Assembly: GCA_029259935.1 (NCBI GenBank)
Contig: JAJDEH010000167.1
Span: 1 to 32,353, forward strand
Length of the DNA stretch: 32,353 nucleotides
From: Planctomycetota bacterium
GTDB lineage: Bacteria; Planctomycetota; Planctomycetia; Pirellulales; Pirellulaceae
Direction of reading: 5' to 3'
Under the pieces are notes generated by a model that was not told where the DNA came from, ran no database searches, and saw only the letters and a program-made list of their open reading frames with translations. Below, piece after piece: positions 6,211 through 14,860 of this stretch (position 1 is its first letter; each line of letters opens with the position of its first letter). A program made the translations under genes and the position numbers.

Positions 6211-8499
6211 ATGGCAAAAAAATGGAAGCGGTCCATCATCCGGCTCTCAATTGTGGGAGTGATCATCGCCCTCGGGTCCGTCGGCGGTATCCAAATTCAG
6301 AGTCTCCTAACTGCCACGGACGGCACTGAGGAGCAGAGTTCGGACGATGATAACGACGGCAACAAGCCAGAAGGATCTGGCGGCTCGGATGACAATGGCA
6401 ATGGCAATGATTCGCCAAAAGGCGGTCTTACCTCGCCACCCGCGGTGCCACCAGGCAGCTTCGTGGCGGCATCTTCGCCGCCGCCGTCCACCCCTCCTTT
6501 TTCCCAACCGCCCCCGTGGAACCCCACCGGGTCGACGGAAATCGTCCGTGGAAACGGAGACAGTGAGTTTGTTCCCTCCAAATCAGCACCCACTCCAGGT
6601 TCGTCTCGGCGAAACGTGCCGGGGGAGTTTTCCGTGCCACCGTCCCAACCGCCCACGACAGGTTCGACATCAACAGGATTCACTGACAGTTTTCCACCCG
6701 CTCAGCCACCCAACGGCTCGATCCCTAACTCGAAGGGTACGTCGTTGAGCGACGACGGTAGATTCCCCGCCACGTCACCAACTCCCTCCGCGCTGGCCCC
6801 ACTTCGCTCGGCAACGCCCTTGGAAATTAGCGATACTGGCCCGCGAACACCAACCATTGCGCCTAGCCAATTCGGAGATTCGCGCGATCCACTTCCAACG
6901 GTCGCGCCGACTCCGGCAAAGGCCACTAATGCGCCGCGGTTCGATTCCCGGCCGGCTAACGGATCCGGCGACTCCCGATCCACATTCAGCGATGCGGGCG
7001 CTGGCGGTACGGGATTCAGCAGCAATCCCACCACGCGATTTCCTTCCGCGCCGCCCATCGGACCGGCCAGTTCGGTCACGTCCCTACCCGAATCGCAAGC
7101 ATCGCCCGAACCCGGCTCAAAAGAGCTGGATGGCTTGCAAACGCCCTCATTGACGTTGCAAAAAATCGCGCCCGCGGAAATCCAAGTCGGCCGGCCGGCC
7201 ATGTTTCAAATCAAGGTCAGCAACGTCGGCAAGGCGGACGCCAACGTGGTCACGGTCATCGATCGGATTCCCAAAGGAACGCAATTCGTCGACGCCTCGC
7301 CCGAACCGGCGCACAACGACGGCCAAATGCTGATATGGAATCTTGATACGATCAAATCGGGCGGCGACACAACCATCTCGATCCAGTTGATTCCCACCAC
7401 CGAAGGTGAAATCGGCAGCGTGGCCACCGTCGGATTCCAATCCCAGGCATCGGTGCGAACGATTTGCACCAAGCCGGTTCTCGTCGTCGAACACTCCGCT
7501 CCGAAGGAAGTCCTCATTGGCCAAAGCTTGACGCTGGACATCACCGTTACCAATCGGGGAACCGGCGCGGCGACGGGCGTGATTGTCGAAGAAGAGGTTC
7601 CAGAGCAGTTAGCGCATCCCGCCGGGGGCGAACTGGAATACCAAATCGGCACGCTGCAGCCGGGCGAGAGTAAAAAGTTCCAATTAAATTTGCAAGCCAA
7701 GCAAGCGGGCCAATTCGAGAACATATTGCTGGTGCGGGCCGATGGCAACCTGTTGGACGAAGATCGGCAGCCAGTGGAAGTGATTGCGCCAAAACTTAAT
7801 GTTCGGCTCGAAGGCCCTTCGCGCCGCTATCTCGAACGGCAAGCGACCTATACGTTGTCGGTGGAAAATCCAGGGACGGCCAAGGCGACCAACGTCGATT
7901 TGATCGCGCACATGCCTAAGGGAATGAAGTTCGTGCGGACGAACAATCAGGGCCAGTACGATCCGGCTACGCACGCCGTTTATTGGAGCCTGGCGGAACT
8001 GCCGCCGAATCAGGCGGGCGAGGTCGAACTGTCCGCGATCCCCATCGAAATGGGCGAACAGAAACTGCGCATCGAAGGCCGCGGCGATTTGGGAATTGCC
8101 GATGAACTTGAGCAGCCCGTACTCGTGGAAGGATTAGCCGCAATCTTCTTTGGAGTCGTGGATACGGCCGATCCCATCGAAGTTGGCAGCGACACGGTCT
8201 ATCAAGTCAAAGTCGTGAATCAAGGATCCAAAACGGCCACCAATGTCCGTGTGGAAGGCATTTTGCCCAACGGGCTCAAGCCGATCGGGGGCGATGGTCC
8301 AACGACTTATCAAATCGCCGAACAGTCGATCTATTTTGAACCACTGGCGCGATTGGCTCCCAAGGATCAGGCAGTATTCAAGATTCAAGTTCGCGGCATG
8401 ACCGACGGAGACCATCGTATCACCGTCCGGGTCGCCACCGACGAAGTGCAGACTCCCGTTTCCAAGGAAGAAAGCACGCGAGTCTATTCGGACAGATAA
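6211..8499 (+). CDS. DUF11-repeat surface protein with membrane anchor and Pro/Ser/Thr-rich linker
   Basis: 762 residues from ATG 6211. The open frame extends upstream, but that part is antisense to msrA and does not look coding. Layout: a basic N-terminus and one membrane segment (about residues 8-32), an acidic Asp/Gly/Asn stretch (about 37-70), a long Pro/Ser/Thr/Gly-rich linker (about 70-310), then four DUF11-type immunoglobulin-like repeats at about 313-425, 424-524, 524-640 and 637-760. Each repeat shows the pattern of an opening strand, VTVxNxGxxxATNV, then a P-x-G turn. Such proteins are usually exported and cell-surface or envelope-bound. The protein is probably anchored by the N-terminus with the repeats extending outside; a cleaved signal peptide is possible. 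Its ligand is unknown. Confidence 0.88.
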   Translation: MAKKWKRSIIRLSIVGVIIALGSVGGIQIQSLLTATDGTEEQSSDDDNDGNKPEGSGGSDDNGNGNDSPKGGLTSPPAVPPGSFVAASSPPPSTPPFSQPPPWNPTGSTEIVRGNGDSEFVPSKSAPTPGSSRRNVPGEFSVPPSQPPTTGSTSTGFTDSFPPAQPPNGSIPNSKGTSLSDDGRFPATSPTPSALAPLRSATPLEISDTGPRTPTIAPSQFGDSRDPLPTVAPTPAKATNAPRFDSRPANGSGDSRSTFSDAGAGGTGFSSNPTTRFPSAPPIGPASSVTSLPESQASPEPGSKELDGLQTPSLTLQKIAPAEIQVGRPAMFQIKVSNVGKADANVVTVIDRIPKGTQFVDASPEPAHNDGQMLIWNLDTIKSGGDTTISIQLIPTTEGEIGSVATVGFQSQASVRTICTKPVLVVEHSAPKEVLIGQSLTLDITVTNRGTGAATGVIVEEEVPEQLAHPAGGELEYQIGTLQPGESKKFQLNLQAKQAGQFENILLVRADGNLLDEDRQPVEVIAPKLNVRLEGPSRRYLERQATYTLSVENPGTAKATNVDLIAHMPKGMKFVRTNNQGQYDPATHAVYWSLAELPPNQAGEVELSAIPIEMGEQKLRIEGRGDLGIADELEQPVLVEGLAAIFFGVVDTADPIEVGSDTVYQVKVVNQGSKTATNVRVEGILPNGLKPIGGDGPTTYQIAEQSIYFEPLARLAPKDQAVFKIQVRGMTDGDHRITVRVATDEVQTPVSKEESTRVYSDR

Positions 8500-8606
8500 G
8501 GAGTTTCCTCGGCGGAATACAACACATGACAGACTCTCTGCTGGCCATAATGGTGCGTTTGGGCTGCACATTGGTACGGATCATTGATTCGGTCCTCTGC
8601 TAATTG

Positions 8607-8619
8607 GTCCCACGGACCT
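8607..8619 (+). terminator. Weak hairpin downstream of the DUF11 gene
   Basis: GGTCC (8607-8611), 3-nt loop, GGACC (8615-8619), followed by TTCAATTTT. The stem is short and the T-run broken, so it may be only a weak terminator or chance. It lies 108 bp after the stop at 8499 and 94 bp before the next start. Confidence 0.2.
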
Positions 8620-8713
8620 TCAATTTTGCCCAACTAGTTGACCTTCGCGCCGCGAACCTAGACACTGGTGGAAGATGATTCTCTTCTGACAGGTTTAGGA
8701 ATCTCAAGCTGTC

Positions 8714-10096
8714 ATGCCGCTGAAGGTAAAGTGTCCGGAAGACCATGTCTTGACGGTGCCCGTGCAACGTGCCGGTTCGCATGTGCGGTGTCCGATCTGC
8801 ATGCAAACGGTGTACATCGAACGGGATGGACCTGCCAGTCAATCCGAACAGTCTCGGGCGACCAAGAATACGACGAATGAAAAGAAGGCTACCCCAAGAT
8901 CGTCGGCTCGGGCTAAACAAAAAAAGTCCCGCGCCGAGCAACTCCGCGAGGCATCCGTCGCGAAGGCTGGTCCGGAAAAATTAAAGAAGAAAAAATCAGA
9001 CGCGAAAAAGAAGCAGCCCAGTCAAAACGAATCCGACGCCATCAAGCCGTCCACGGATTCACCTGACGAAGGCGACTCGCGATCGCCCTCTCCAAAAACG
9101 CCCCGATCTCCAGTGTCCAAGCGCCCGGCTCACGACGCGAAACAGGCCAAGCGAAAGCTTCGCGACGCGAAAGACACCTCCCGCGAGCGAACAAAGCCCG
9201 AGCCATCCAGCAACGAATCCGCCAAAAAAGAGAAGCGACACCGACCCAAGGAAACGCCCGCCCAAGTCGCTGGGAAGGCCCGCAAGAAGACGCTGCCCAC
9301 GGATTCCCCCGCGGCGGCGATCAAGACTGATTCCGGCGAGGCCGCGAGGAAAAGCGAACCACCTGTCGCGACAAAACCGACTGATCCCCTGTATGACCAG
9401 ATAAAGCTCAAAGGGGAAGCGAAGGAAGCAACAGCCGACTCCAAGCCAGAACCCGCGCGGCAGGAGACCAGCGACGCGGTCTCGAAGCAAGCTTCGACTG
9501 AACGAGCAACGCGACCGCCCACCAGTCGATCCTCACAACTTCAACCTTCACGACCGCCCGACGAAGTTAACGAAACAAAGGCGGCGGCCCAACTTGAAGA
9601 GACCCTCGTACTCGGATTGGAGTATGAGCCAGCCAAGCGTTGGACAGCATATTATTTGGCAATCGCCCTGGTGTCGGTCGGCCTGCTTAATATGGGACCC
9701 GCGGTCATGGCCATCTTGGCCTATTACGACCCAACAAACATCGACGCCCTCAGTCGTTGGGCCTACGCCGCGCTGTTCATCGGCGCGATCCAAATTTTTT
9801 ACGGAATCTATCTGGCTCAGTTGCCGGACTGGAGTACCGTTTGGGTGGCCGCCGTGCTGACGCTACTGATCGCGACCGGATATGCCATGCTGCTGGGAAT
9901 GGTGTGGTTTGGCGGCAGCGATGCCCATTTGGTGGCAGCTCTGGATCTCGCCGACGCAAGTCGTGGCAAGGCACGCCTGTGGTGTTTCACCATGCTATCG
10001 ACGACAAGCCTACTGGCCTATTTCTGCGGCAAGGAAGGCGTGCGTTGGCATCGCGCTTACGCGATCCAACGCGATATTGCCAGCGGCACGGCGTAG
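8714..10096 (+). CDS. Zinc-ribbon membrane protein with long lysine-rich linker
   Basis: 460 residues from ATG 8714. The first 38 residues form a short zinc-binding module: Cys7 and His11, then Cys26 and Cys29 in CPIC, like the small zinc ribbons at the N-termini of many planctomycete membrane proteins. Residues about 40-300 are low-complexity and highly charged (Lys, Glu, Ser, Pro, Asp), almost certainly disordered. The C-terminal 155 residues hold four hydrophobic segments (about 309-335, 344-370, 372-400, 419-440). The zinc ribbon and linker probably lie in the cytoplasm. The first ligand pair is Cys-x3-His rather than Cys-x2-Cys, which is unusual. Function unknown. It ends 9 bp from the stop of the convergent polysaccharide export gene. 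Confidence 0.85.
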   Translation: MPLKVKCPEDHVLTVPVQRAGSHVRCPICMQTVYIERDGPASQSEQSRATKNTTNEKKATPRSSARAKQKKSRAEQLREASVAKAGPEKLKKKKSDAKKKQPSQNESDAIKPSTDSPDEGDSRSPSPKTPRSPVSKRPAHDAKQAKRKLRDAKDTSRERTKPEPSSNESAKKEKRHRPKETPAQVAGKARKKTLPTDSPAAAIKTDSGEAARKSEPPVATKPTDPLYDQIKLKGEAKEATADSKPEPARQETSDAVSKQASTERATRPPTSRSSQLQPSRPPDEVNETKAAAQLEETLVLGLEYEPAKRWTAYYLAIALVSVGLLNMGPAVMAILAYYDPTNIDALSRWAYAALFIGAIQIFYGIYLAQLPDWSTVWVAAVLTLLIATGYAMLLGMVWFGGSDAHLVAALDLADASRGKARLWCFTMLSTTSLLAYFCGKEGVRWHRAYAIQRDIASGTA

Positions 10097-10105
10097 CGTC
10101 CCTCG

Positions 10106-11437
10106 TTACAAAGTGGTACTGGCCGAAATCGAACCGTCGATGGGAAATATTCGGTAGATCCCTTTAGTGAATAAGAGGTCCACGAAGTCAGATTTCAACA
10201 GCAGCTTTCCCTTCGGCACATAGACAATGTCCGAATCGCGAAGCCAGATCTCGCCATGTGGACACGGTGCTTTCCCCAAAAGCGCGTCCCGCAGATTGAT
10301 CTTGGTGGCGATCAGTCGCCAATCGTCGGTCCGCCGAAAGATAACGATCTCGCGCAGATTGCCGCCAAAGTTCCAACCGCCGGCGCTGACAATTGCCATC
10401 ACCGCCGACGTTGGCGTGGTGATTTCATATCGGCTTGGATTTCGAACTTCGCCGCCCACGTAAATGAAGTGCGGAGCAATCCGTGTAAGCTTCGGCGTCA
10501 CGCCAATCCCCAATACCACACTGGCATAGCGGGCTTCGATCTCTTGCTGGACTTCATCCATCGCTAGTCCCTGGACGGAAACGTTTCCAATGCCGGGAAG
10601 TTGCACGGTCCCTTCGGGGCTCACCTTCGCCACTTGCCGCAAACCGCCTGTTCCGGCGCGGCTATCGACCGCTTCCAACAAGTCTTGCAGCCGGCGCTCG
10701 GTCTCGATCGGCGTGACCGTAATCGCGGGCACTCGGTACAGTTCCTTGTACTTTTCTTCGAGTTCCTCGGTCAATTCTTGAATCGTTCGTCCTGCCGCGA
10801 CGATTTGAAACGCGGGCGGCAAGGTGATCTTTCCATCGATCAAGATCTCCACATCACGGGCTAAATTTTCTTCGGTAACCGACTCAACCCGAATCCGGTC
10901 GCCCACGTTCAGCCGATACTCGCTGTTGCTTTGCTCTCGTTTTCGGCGGTAAATGAATTCGAGTTCGTCCGCCACTCGCACCTGGTACACCTGTACGTGC
11001 GGCGCGCGGGGCGGTCCGATGTATTCACCCTGAGTCAATGCCTGCCAGGGAATAGGACGGGACGCATCCCAGCCTGTTTCGCGGCAGCCGCTGCTGGATT
11101 GGCAATCAACGCCACAGCGAAAATGCGGTTCGCCTGGTGAACAGGCCTGGCAAAGTTGAATGACGCTCTTGGAATCCGAATCGCCGACGATTGGGATTGC
11201 CTCGACGCAATTGTGAACTTCGCCCGACGCGGCGGATTCGCGCGGTGTTGGATCACCGGAATGTTGCCGGCCTTGGATCGAGACGGCGGTCAAAGCGGTA
11301 TCCTGCTTAAGCCTCGATTTACGCGGTGTGTTTTGCGTCGCCGCATAAACGGCGAAAATCGAGAACGCGAAGCCTAGCGCCAAAACGTAGCGAGGTTGAA
11401 TGAGATTGCCAAGACGCGTCATCAGATTTCGCTCCAT
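10106..11437 (-). CDS. Polysaccharide export (Wza/OPX-type) protein
   Basis: 443 residues from ATG 11437. A second in-frame ATG at 11422 has GGAG 9 nt upstream and may be the true start (438 residues). One N-terminal membrane segment lies at about 15-33 with no lipobox cysteine. A poly-export domain covers about 172-242 (YRLNVGDRIRV, DGKITLPP), a second related copy about 268-320 (VSPEGTVQLPGIG), and an SLBB-type segment about 323-370 (IYVGGEVRNPSRYEI). These proteins build the periplasmic and outer-membrane conduit for exopolysaccharide. A spacer with six cysteines (77, 96, 99, 108, 112, 118) is unusual. No Wzc-like kinase or glycosyltransferase is adjacent. The gene follows the TPR membrane gene by 36 bp on the same strand and is probably co-transcribed with it. 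Confidence 0.9.
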   Translation of the reverse strand: MERNLMTRLGNLIQPRYVLALGFAFSIFAVYAATQNTPRKSRLKQDTALTAVSIQGRQHSGDPTPRESAASGEVHNCVEAIPIVGDSDSKSVIQLCQACSPGEPHFRCGVDCQSSSGCRETGWDASRPIPWQALTQGEYIGPPRAPHVQVYQVRVADELEFIYRRKREQSNSEYRLNVGDRIRVESVTEENLARDVEILIDGKITLPPAFQIVAAGRTIQELTEELEEKYKELYRVPAITVTPIETERRLQDLLEAVDSRAGTGGLRQVAKVSPEGTVQLPGIGNVSVQGLAMDEVQQEIEARYASVVLGIGVTPKLTRIAPHFIYVGGEVRNPSRYEITTPTSAVMAIVSAGGWNFGGNLREIVIFRRTDDWRLIATKINLRDALLGKAPCPHGEIWLRDSDIVYVPKGKLLLKSDFVDLLFTKGIYRIFPIDGSISASTTL

Positions 11438-11473
11438 CGAATTTCAGTGCCGGATGGTCAATTCGTTTGCAAA

Positions 11474-13177
11474 TTAGCGGTTTGTCGAGCGACGAGGAGG
11501 TTGCACGAAAACCGGCTGACGCCGTGCATCGCGATTGGTTCCGCCCGCTGATTGTGGACCGCGGCCAACGGGCATGCGGCCAAATGTCCCTGGGTCGATC
11601 CACTGCACCAGATCGTTGGGGTTCTGGGGCGCTTTTTCGCGTTGCCGCCGTTCAAGATCCCATTCGAGTCTTGCCCGCTTGGCCAAATCGGCTTCTCCCA
11701 AGCGTTCGTGCACGATCGCCAAGTTATGCCAAGCTTCCGGCATGCGGTTGATTTTCAGGCAGTGCAACAAAGTTTGGCGCGCCATTTCCAGCTCACCGTA
11801 GCGCGCCAGCATCACGCCCAGTTCGTTGGCCGCCAAGCTGTTGCTTGGGTCCACCATCATTGCCGAACGGTGGAAGACCATCGCCTGAGCGCCGTTGACC
11901 ATTCGCGAGTCGCTGCGTTTCAGCGCTTGCGACGTGTGCAGCTTGCCCAGCCCATACAATGCTCTGGAAGCAGCCGGGTTCCTGCCGCCCGCGAGGGACA
12001 ATTCCTTTTGGGCATAGGTGTAGTAGCGTTGGCGAGCGATCAACGGAGTGAGTTGTTGGGCGCTGATATGCTTGAGAATCGGCGTTTGATGCCGATCGAC
12101 AATGGATGAAACGTCGGCCGTGGTTTCGGGCGAGCCGGAGACAAAGTCGTCGGCTTCGCGAAGGGCAAGCAAGCCGGCATCCAGACTTCGCCCGTGTGCC
12201 GCGCCGTTCGAAAGCGTATCCAAGGCTTCGGCAACGCTCCGTAATGCGGAGATGAACTCTCGCCTTGCCGAAAACGGCGCATTGCGGCTGGCCAGAGAGA
12301 TTCCGTGATTCACCGTCTCGCTCGCTCGTTCGGTGACGATCGCCATCGCGCGCGGATTCGCGTTCCCCGCCTGCTCCAGCGATCGATCTTCGGCCGGCAC
12401 CAATTCTGGAGGTGGTACGTTCGCGGACCGGTCGAGTCCCGCCGATTCAAGCGGTGAGAGCAGTTCTGCTTCATCAGGCAATTCCAGCAGAGGTTGAGAT
12501 TTGCTCGGTTCCAGCGAAAATTCTTCAGACTGAAGCGACGTGTTCGGTTGCCACTGATTCCCGTCGACGCGGTTCGGATCTTGATCGTCGGTAGGATGTT
12601 GAACAGTGGGTTGAGAGTCGTTTTCCGTGGACTCTAATTCCGGCGAAGCCCTTGCCGGCGCTGGCGGAACTTGTTCGGAAGCGAATTCCTTGGGTAATTC
12701 CGGCAGTGGTTCGCGCGAAAAGGTGGGAGTGGCTGAAGGCTCTGGTGGCGTGTCGGGCGAGACCATGAGTTCGGGGGCGAGTTCGGTTGACGGCAAACGA
12801 CGTAGTTCACGGGCGGTGGCGAACCACGGTGCTGGCGAACTCTCGCTGTCCGCGAGCTTGCTGGCCCCCGGATCACTGCTTCGTGGGTCGCCGAAATCAG
12901 GGAGAGATTCGTCGACTTCCGAATTGTGAGCGTCGCTGTCCGGCGGCCAAGCGTACGGTTGATCCGCCGCAAGTGGCTCGACGCCAATGGCCGGAATGGG
13001 GGGCGGACCAAAAGTCGAAATAGGATTCAGCACTTTGTCCGTGGATAGCTTGTCGTCGGGATAGCGCAAGCTTCCATCAACGTCCTTGGGCGAGGGCCAA
13101 AAATAGTAGCCGATCGCGACAAACACGAGCAACGCGGCAACGATAAGCAGGGAGATTTTATTAGAAGTTTGCGGCAT
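11474..13177 (-). CDS. TPR protein with N-terminal membrane anchor
   Basis: 567 residues from ATG 13177, preceded by GGAAGA about 5 nt upstream. One membrane segment at about residues 8-28 (LLIVAALLVFVAIGYYFWP) is followed by a long Pro/Glu/Ser-rich, probably disordered region up to about 290, then a helical C-terminal part with tetratricopeptide-like repeats at about 383-512 (SRALYGLGKLHTSQA, SLAANELGVMLARYGELEMA, PEAWHNLAIVHERLGEADLA). The tail is basic. Topology suggests a bitopic protein with the TPR part in the periplasm acting as a docking scaffold. As the first gene of a two-gene unit with a polysaccharide export protein, it may help assemble that secretion system; this is inferred from position only. 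Confidence 0.85.
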   Translation of the reverse strand: MPQTSNKISLLIVAALLVFVAIGYYFWPSPKDVDGSLRYPDDKLSTDKVLNPISTFGPPPIPAIGVEPLAADQPYAWPPDSDAHNSEVDESLPDFGDPRSSDPGASKLADSESSPAPWFATARELRRLPSTELAPELMVSPDTPPEPSATPTFSREPLPELPKEFASEQVPPAPARASPELESTENDSQPTVQHPTDDQDPNRVDGNQWQPNTSLQSEEFSLEPSKSQPLLELPDEAELLSPLESAGLDRSANVPPPELVPAEDRSLEQAGNANPRAMAIVTERASETVNHGISLASRNAPFSARREFISALRSVAEALDTLSNGAAHGRSLDAGLLALREADDFVSGSPETTADVSSIVDRHQTPILKHISAQQLTPLIARQRYYTYAQKELSLAGGRNPAASRALYGLGKLHTSQALKRSDSRMVNGAQAMVFHRSAMMVDPSNSLAANELGVMLARYGELEMARQTLLHCLKINRMPEAWHNLAIVHERLGEADLAKRARLEWDLERRQREKAPQNPNDLVQWIDPGTFGRMPVGRGPQSAGGTNRDARRQPVFVQPPRRSTNR

Positions 13178-13451
13178 GGCTCTTCCGTGAAAACCGTTAA
13201 AGTTTCACTCACTTCCATCGTGGGCAGGCATTTTCGGACACCCTGTGAAATCGTCCACGGAGTGAGGCGGCAATGATGGAAAGTGGTGAGAATGGCCCCA
13301 TGGCCGCGCCGTCCAACACGACATCCGTCAAAGCCCTCTCCAGCAGAACCTCGCGGTCCGTGGTCGGGGCTGGGGGTTCCGGATCAACCCGCGCAACTTA
13401 CTGAAACCAGATAGCAAGTTCAGAAGGAAGAAACTGCCTGGGCGGCAAGCA

Positions 13452-14390
13452 TTAGGCGTCGGCGCTGACCGGCACCGAATCCGAATCTGGCGTTGCCGGG
13501 TCGGCCGCGTCCGTTGCCGGATCCGCTTCCGTCTCGCCAGCACGGGCGGACTTTAACAGGTCGTCCAAGCCGCGGGACACCTTGCGCACGATGCCATCGC
13601 GAGTTTCGCCACTGAAGCAGCTTGGATCGGGAAACACGGCGATGGGACCCGCGTATTCCATCTCGATCAACAACGAAAGCGTGGCGATGGCGTCCGATGA
13701 TTCGCTCTCACCAGGAAGCAATCGTTGATCGTCGGTAATCTTTGTCAAATCGACATCGTCCGGCACGTCGGCCAAACGCACGTTAACGATCTGGTTCGCC
13801 GACAGTTCCTTGAGTTGGTCCATTCCGCCGCCGCCAACACGCCAATTCCAAAGATCCAACATCAGGCCAACATTTGAACTGCTGATGGTCTTGATCAGCG
13901 TGAGTAGCGTTTCTGATTGGTGGACGAACTGAAATTCTCGGCCTTCGCGGTGCTGTGCCGCAGCCAGAAAACCAAGGCCCAACTGAATATTGTGCGGCGC
14001 GAGAATGTCGGCCATCTCCGCGATTCGCTCGCGGCAGAATTCGAAGTTCTCGTTAAATGGCCGTTCGTCACTGGCCGGCTCGACAATGGTAAAGCAGCAG
14101 TCCCCCTGAACCGAAGCCGCGGCCTCTGCAACTTGTGGAAGACGAGCCAAGTCTTCCTTGTACTCCGCCTCGGCTCCTTGCCACCGCACCGGCAACTCGA
14201 ACGTGCCCACGCGAATGCCCGCGCTGTCGATGTAGCGACGAGCATAGTCGGAGCCCTGCCGTTCGAATCGCTCAGCGAACTCCGTAATATCAATCTCAAG
14301 GCCCTTGAATCCATAGGTCAGGGCTAGTTCGATCAACTCGCTTTGGCGTCCGTTTACGCCCAACGGCTCGGCACAGAAGTTCTTATACAT
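13452..14390 (-). CDS. Xylose isomerase-like TIM-barrel protein with altered active site
   Basis: 312 residues from ATG 14390. The frame is open to 14519, but the extra residues do not fit the family and the chosen start gives the normal N-terminus (ELIELALTYGFKGLEID). The pattern matches the AP endonuclease family 2 / sugar phosphate isomerase-epimerase fold, including LMLDLWNWRVGGGG, the VRLAD strand and LPGE. The metal-binding residues are mostly gone: Gly140 where Glu is usual (QLGLGFL), Asn182 where His is usual, Arg205 where His or Gln is usual, and Phe253 where the last Glu is usual (GPIAVFPDP); Asp179 is kept. The C-terminus is an acidic Ala/Pro/Asp tail (about 283-312). It may be a pseudoenzyme or bind a ligand without metal. 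It stands alone between two long gaps. Confidence 0.85.
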   Translation of the reverse strand: MYKNFCAEPLGVNGRQSELIELALTYGFKGLEIDITEFAERFERQGSDYARRYIDSAGIRVGTFELPVRWQGAEAEYKEDLARLPQVAEAAASVQGDCCFTIVEPASDERPFNENFEFCRERIAEMADILAPHNIQLGLGFLAAAQHREGREFQFVHQSETLLTLIKTISSSNVGLMLDLWNWRVGGGGMDQLKELSANQIVNVRLADVPDDVDLTKITDDQRLLPGESESSDAIATLSLLIEMEYAGPIAVFPDPSCFSGETRDGIVRKVSRGLDDLLKSARAGETEADPATDAADPATPDSDSVPVSADA

Positions 14391-14616
14391 AGAGGGAAGT
14401 ACCCTTCGGCTTATATTGAATCGTGACGGGAATGGCAGGGGAATATCGGAACAGGCACTGCCATCTCTAGAGCGGTAGATAGAATTATTGCAGAATCCGC
14501 CCGTTGTTAGAAGGGGCACAAAAACCCCGTAAAAGACCCGCGTCAGGTTGGCTGGCCGCGATTACCCACGCTAGCCGGCGTTATCTTGCTCGGACGATGG
14601 CTTGCCGGGACCTCCC

Positions 14617-14669
14617 AATGGGACGCGGTCATCTTCTATTGGGACGCCGTCAGCGAATGGAACACGGTC
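14617..14669. repeat. Three imperfect direct repeats of about 14 bp
   Basis: AATGGGACGCGGTC (14617-14630), ATTGGGACGCCGTC (14638-14651) and AATGGAACACGGTC (14656-14669) share most bases and lie 21 and 18 bp apart. Roughly helical spacing could suit repeated protein binding sites, but decay of a tandem repeat is equally possible. Confidence 0.5.
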
Positions 14670-14773
14670 CCTCCTAGGCAGGAAATGCGCCGCTTGGCTC
14701 TTGAGAGTTACGATACTTTGGGCCACGATTGCCTTGGGGGCCATCCCGTGGACACAGGATGACAGGTAATTGA

Positions 14774-14810
14774 GAACGACACTGCTTCAGAACGACACTG
14801 CTTCAGAACG
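14774..14810. repeat. Perfect 16-bp tandem duplication upstream of the PhyH gene
   Basis: The unit GAACGACACTGCTTCA occurs at 14774-14789 and again at 14790-14805, followed by the first five bases of a third copy (14806-14810). The exact identity points to a recent slippage duplication. It ends 50 bp before the PhyH start, so it lies in the probable promoter area. Confidence 0.85.
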
Positions 14811-14860
14811 GCGGTGATCTGGTTGGCTCCGCTTTATCGAACAAACCCACGGCTAAAGTC

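Larger units (their letters stand above)
14391..14860. other. Intergenic region with short direct repeats
   Basis: No gene is seen between the divergent isomerase-like and PhyH genes. This 470-bp gap must hold the promoters of both, but no strong -35/-10 pair stood out. It contains a decayed direct repeat at 14617-14669 and a perfect 16-bp tandem duplication at 14774-14810, described separately. Confidence 0.5.
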
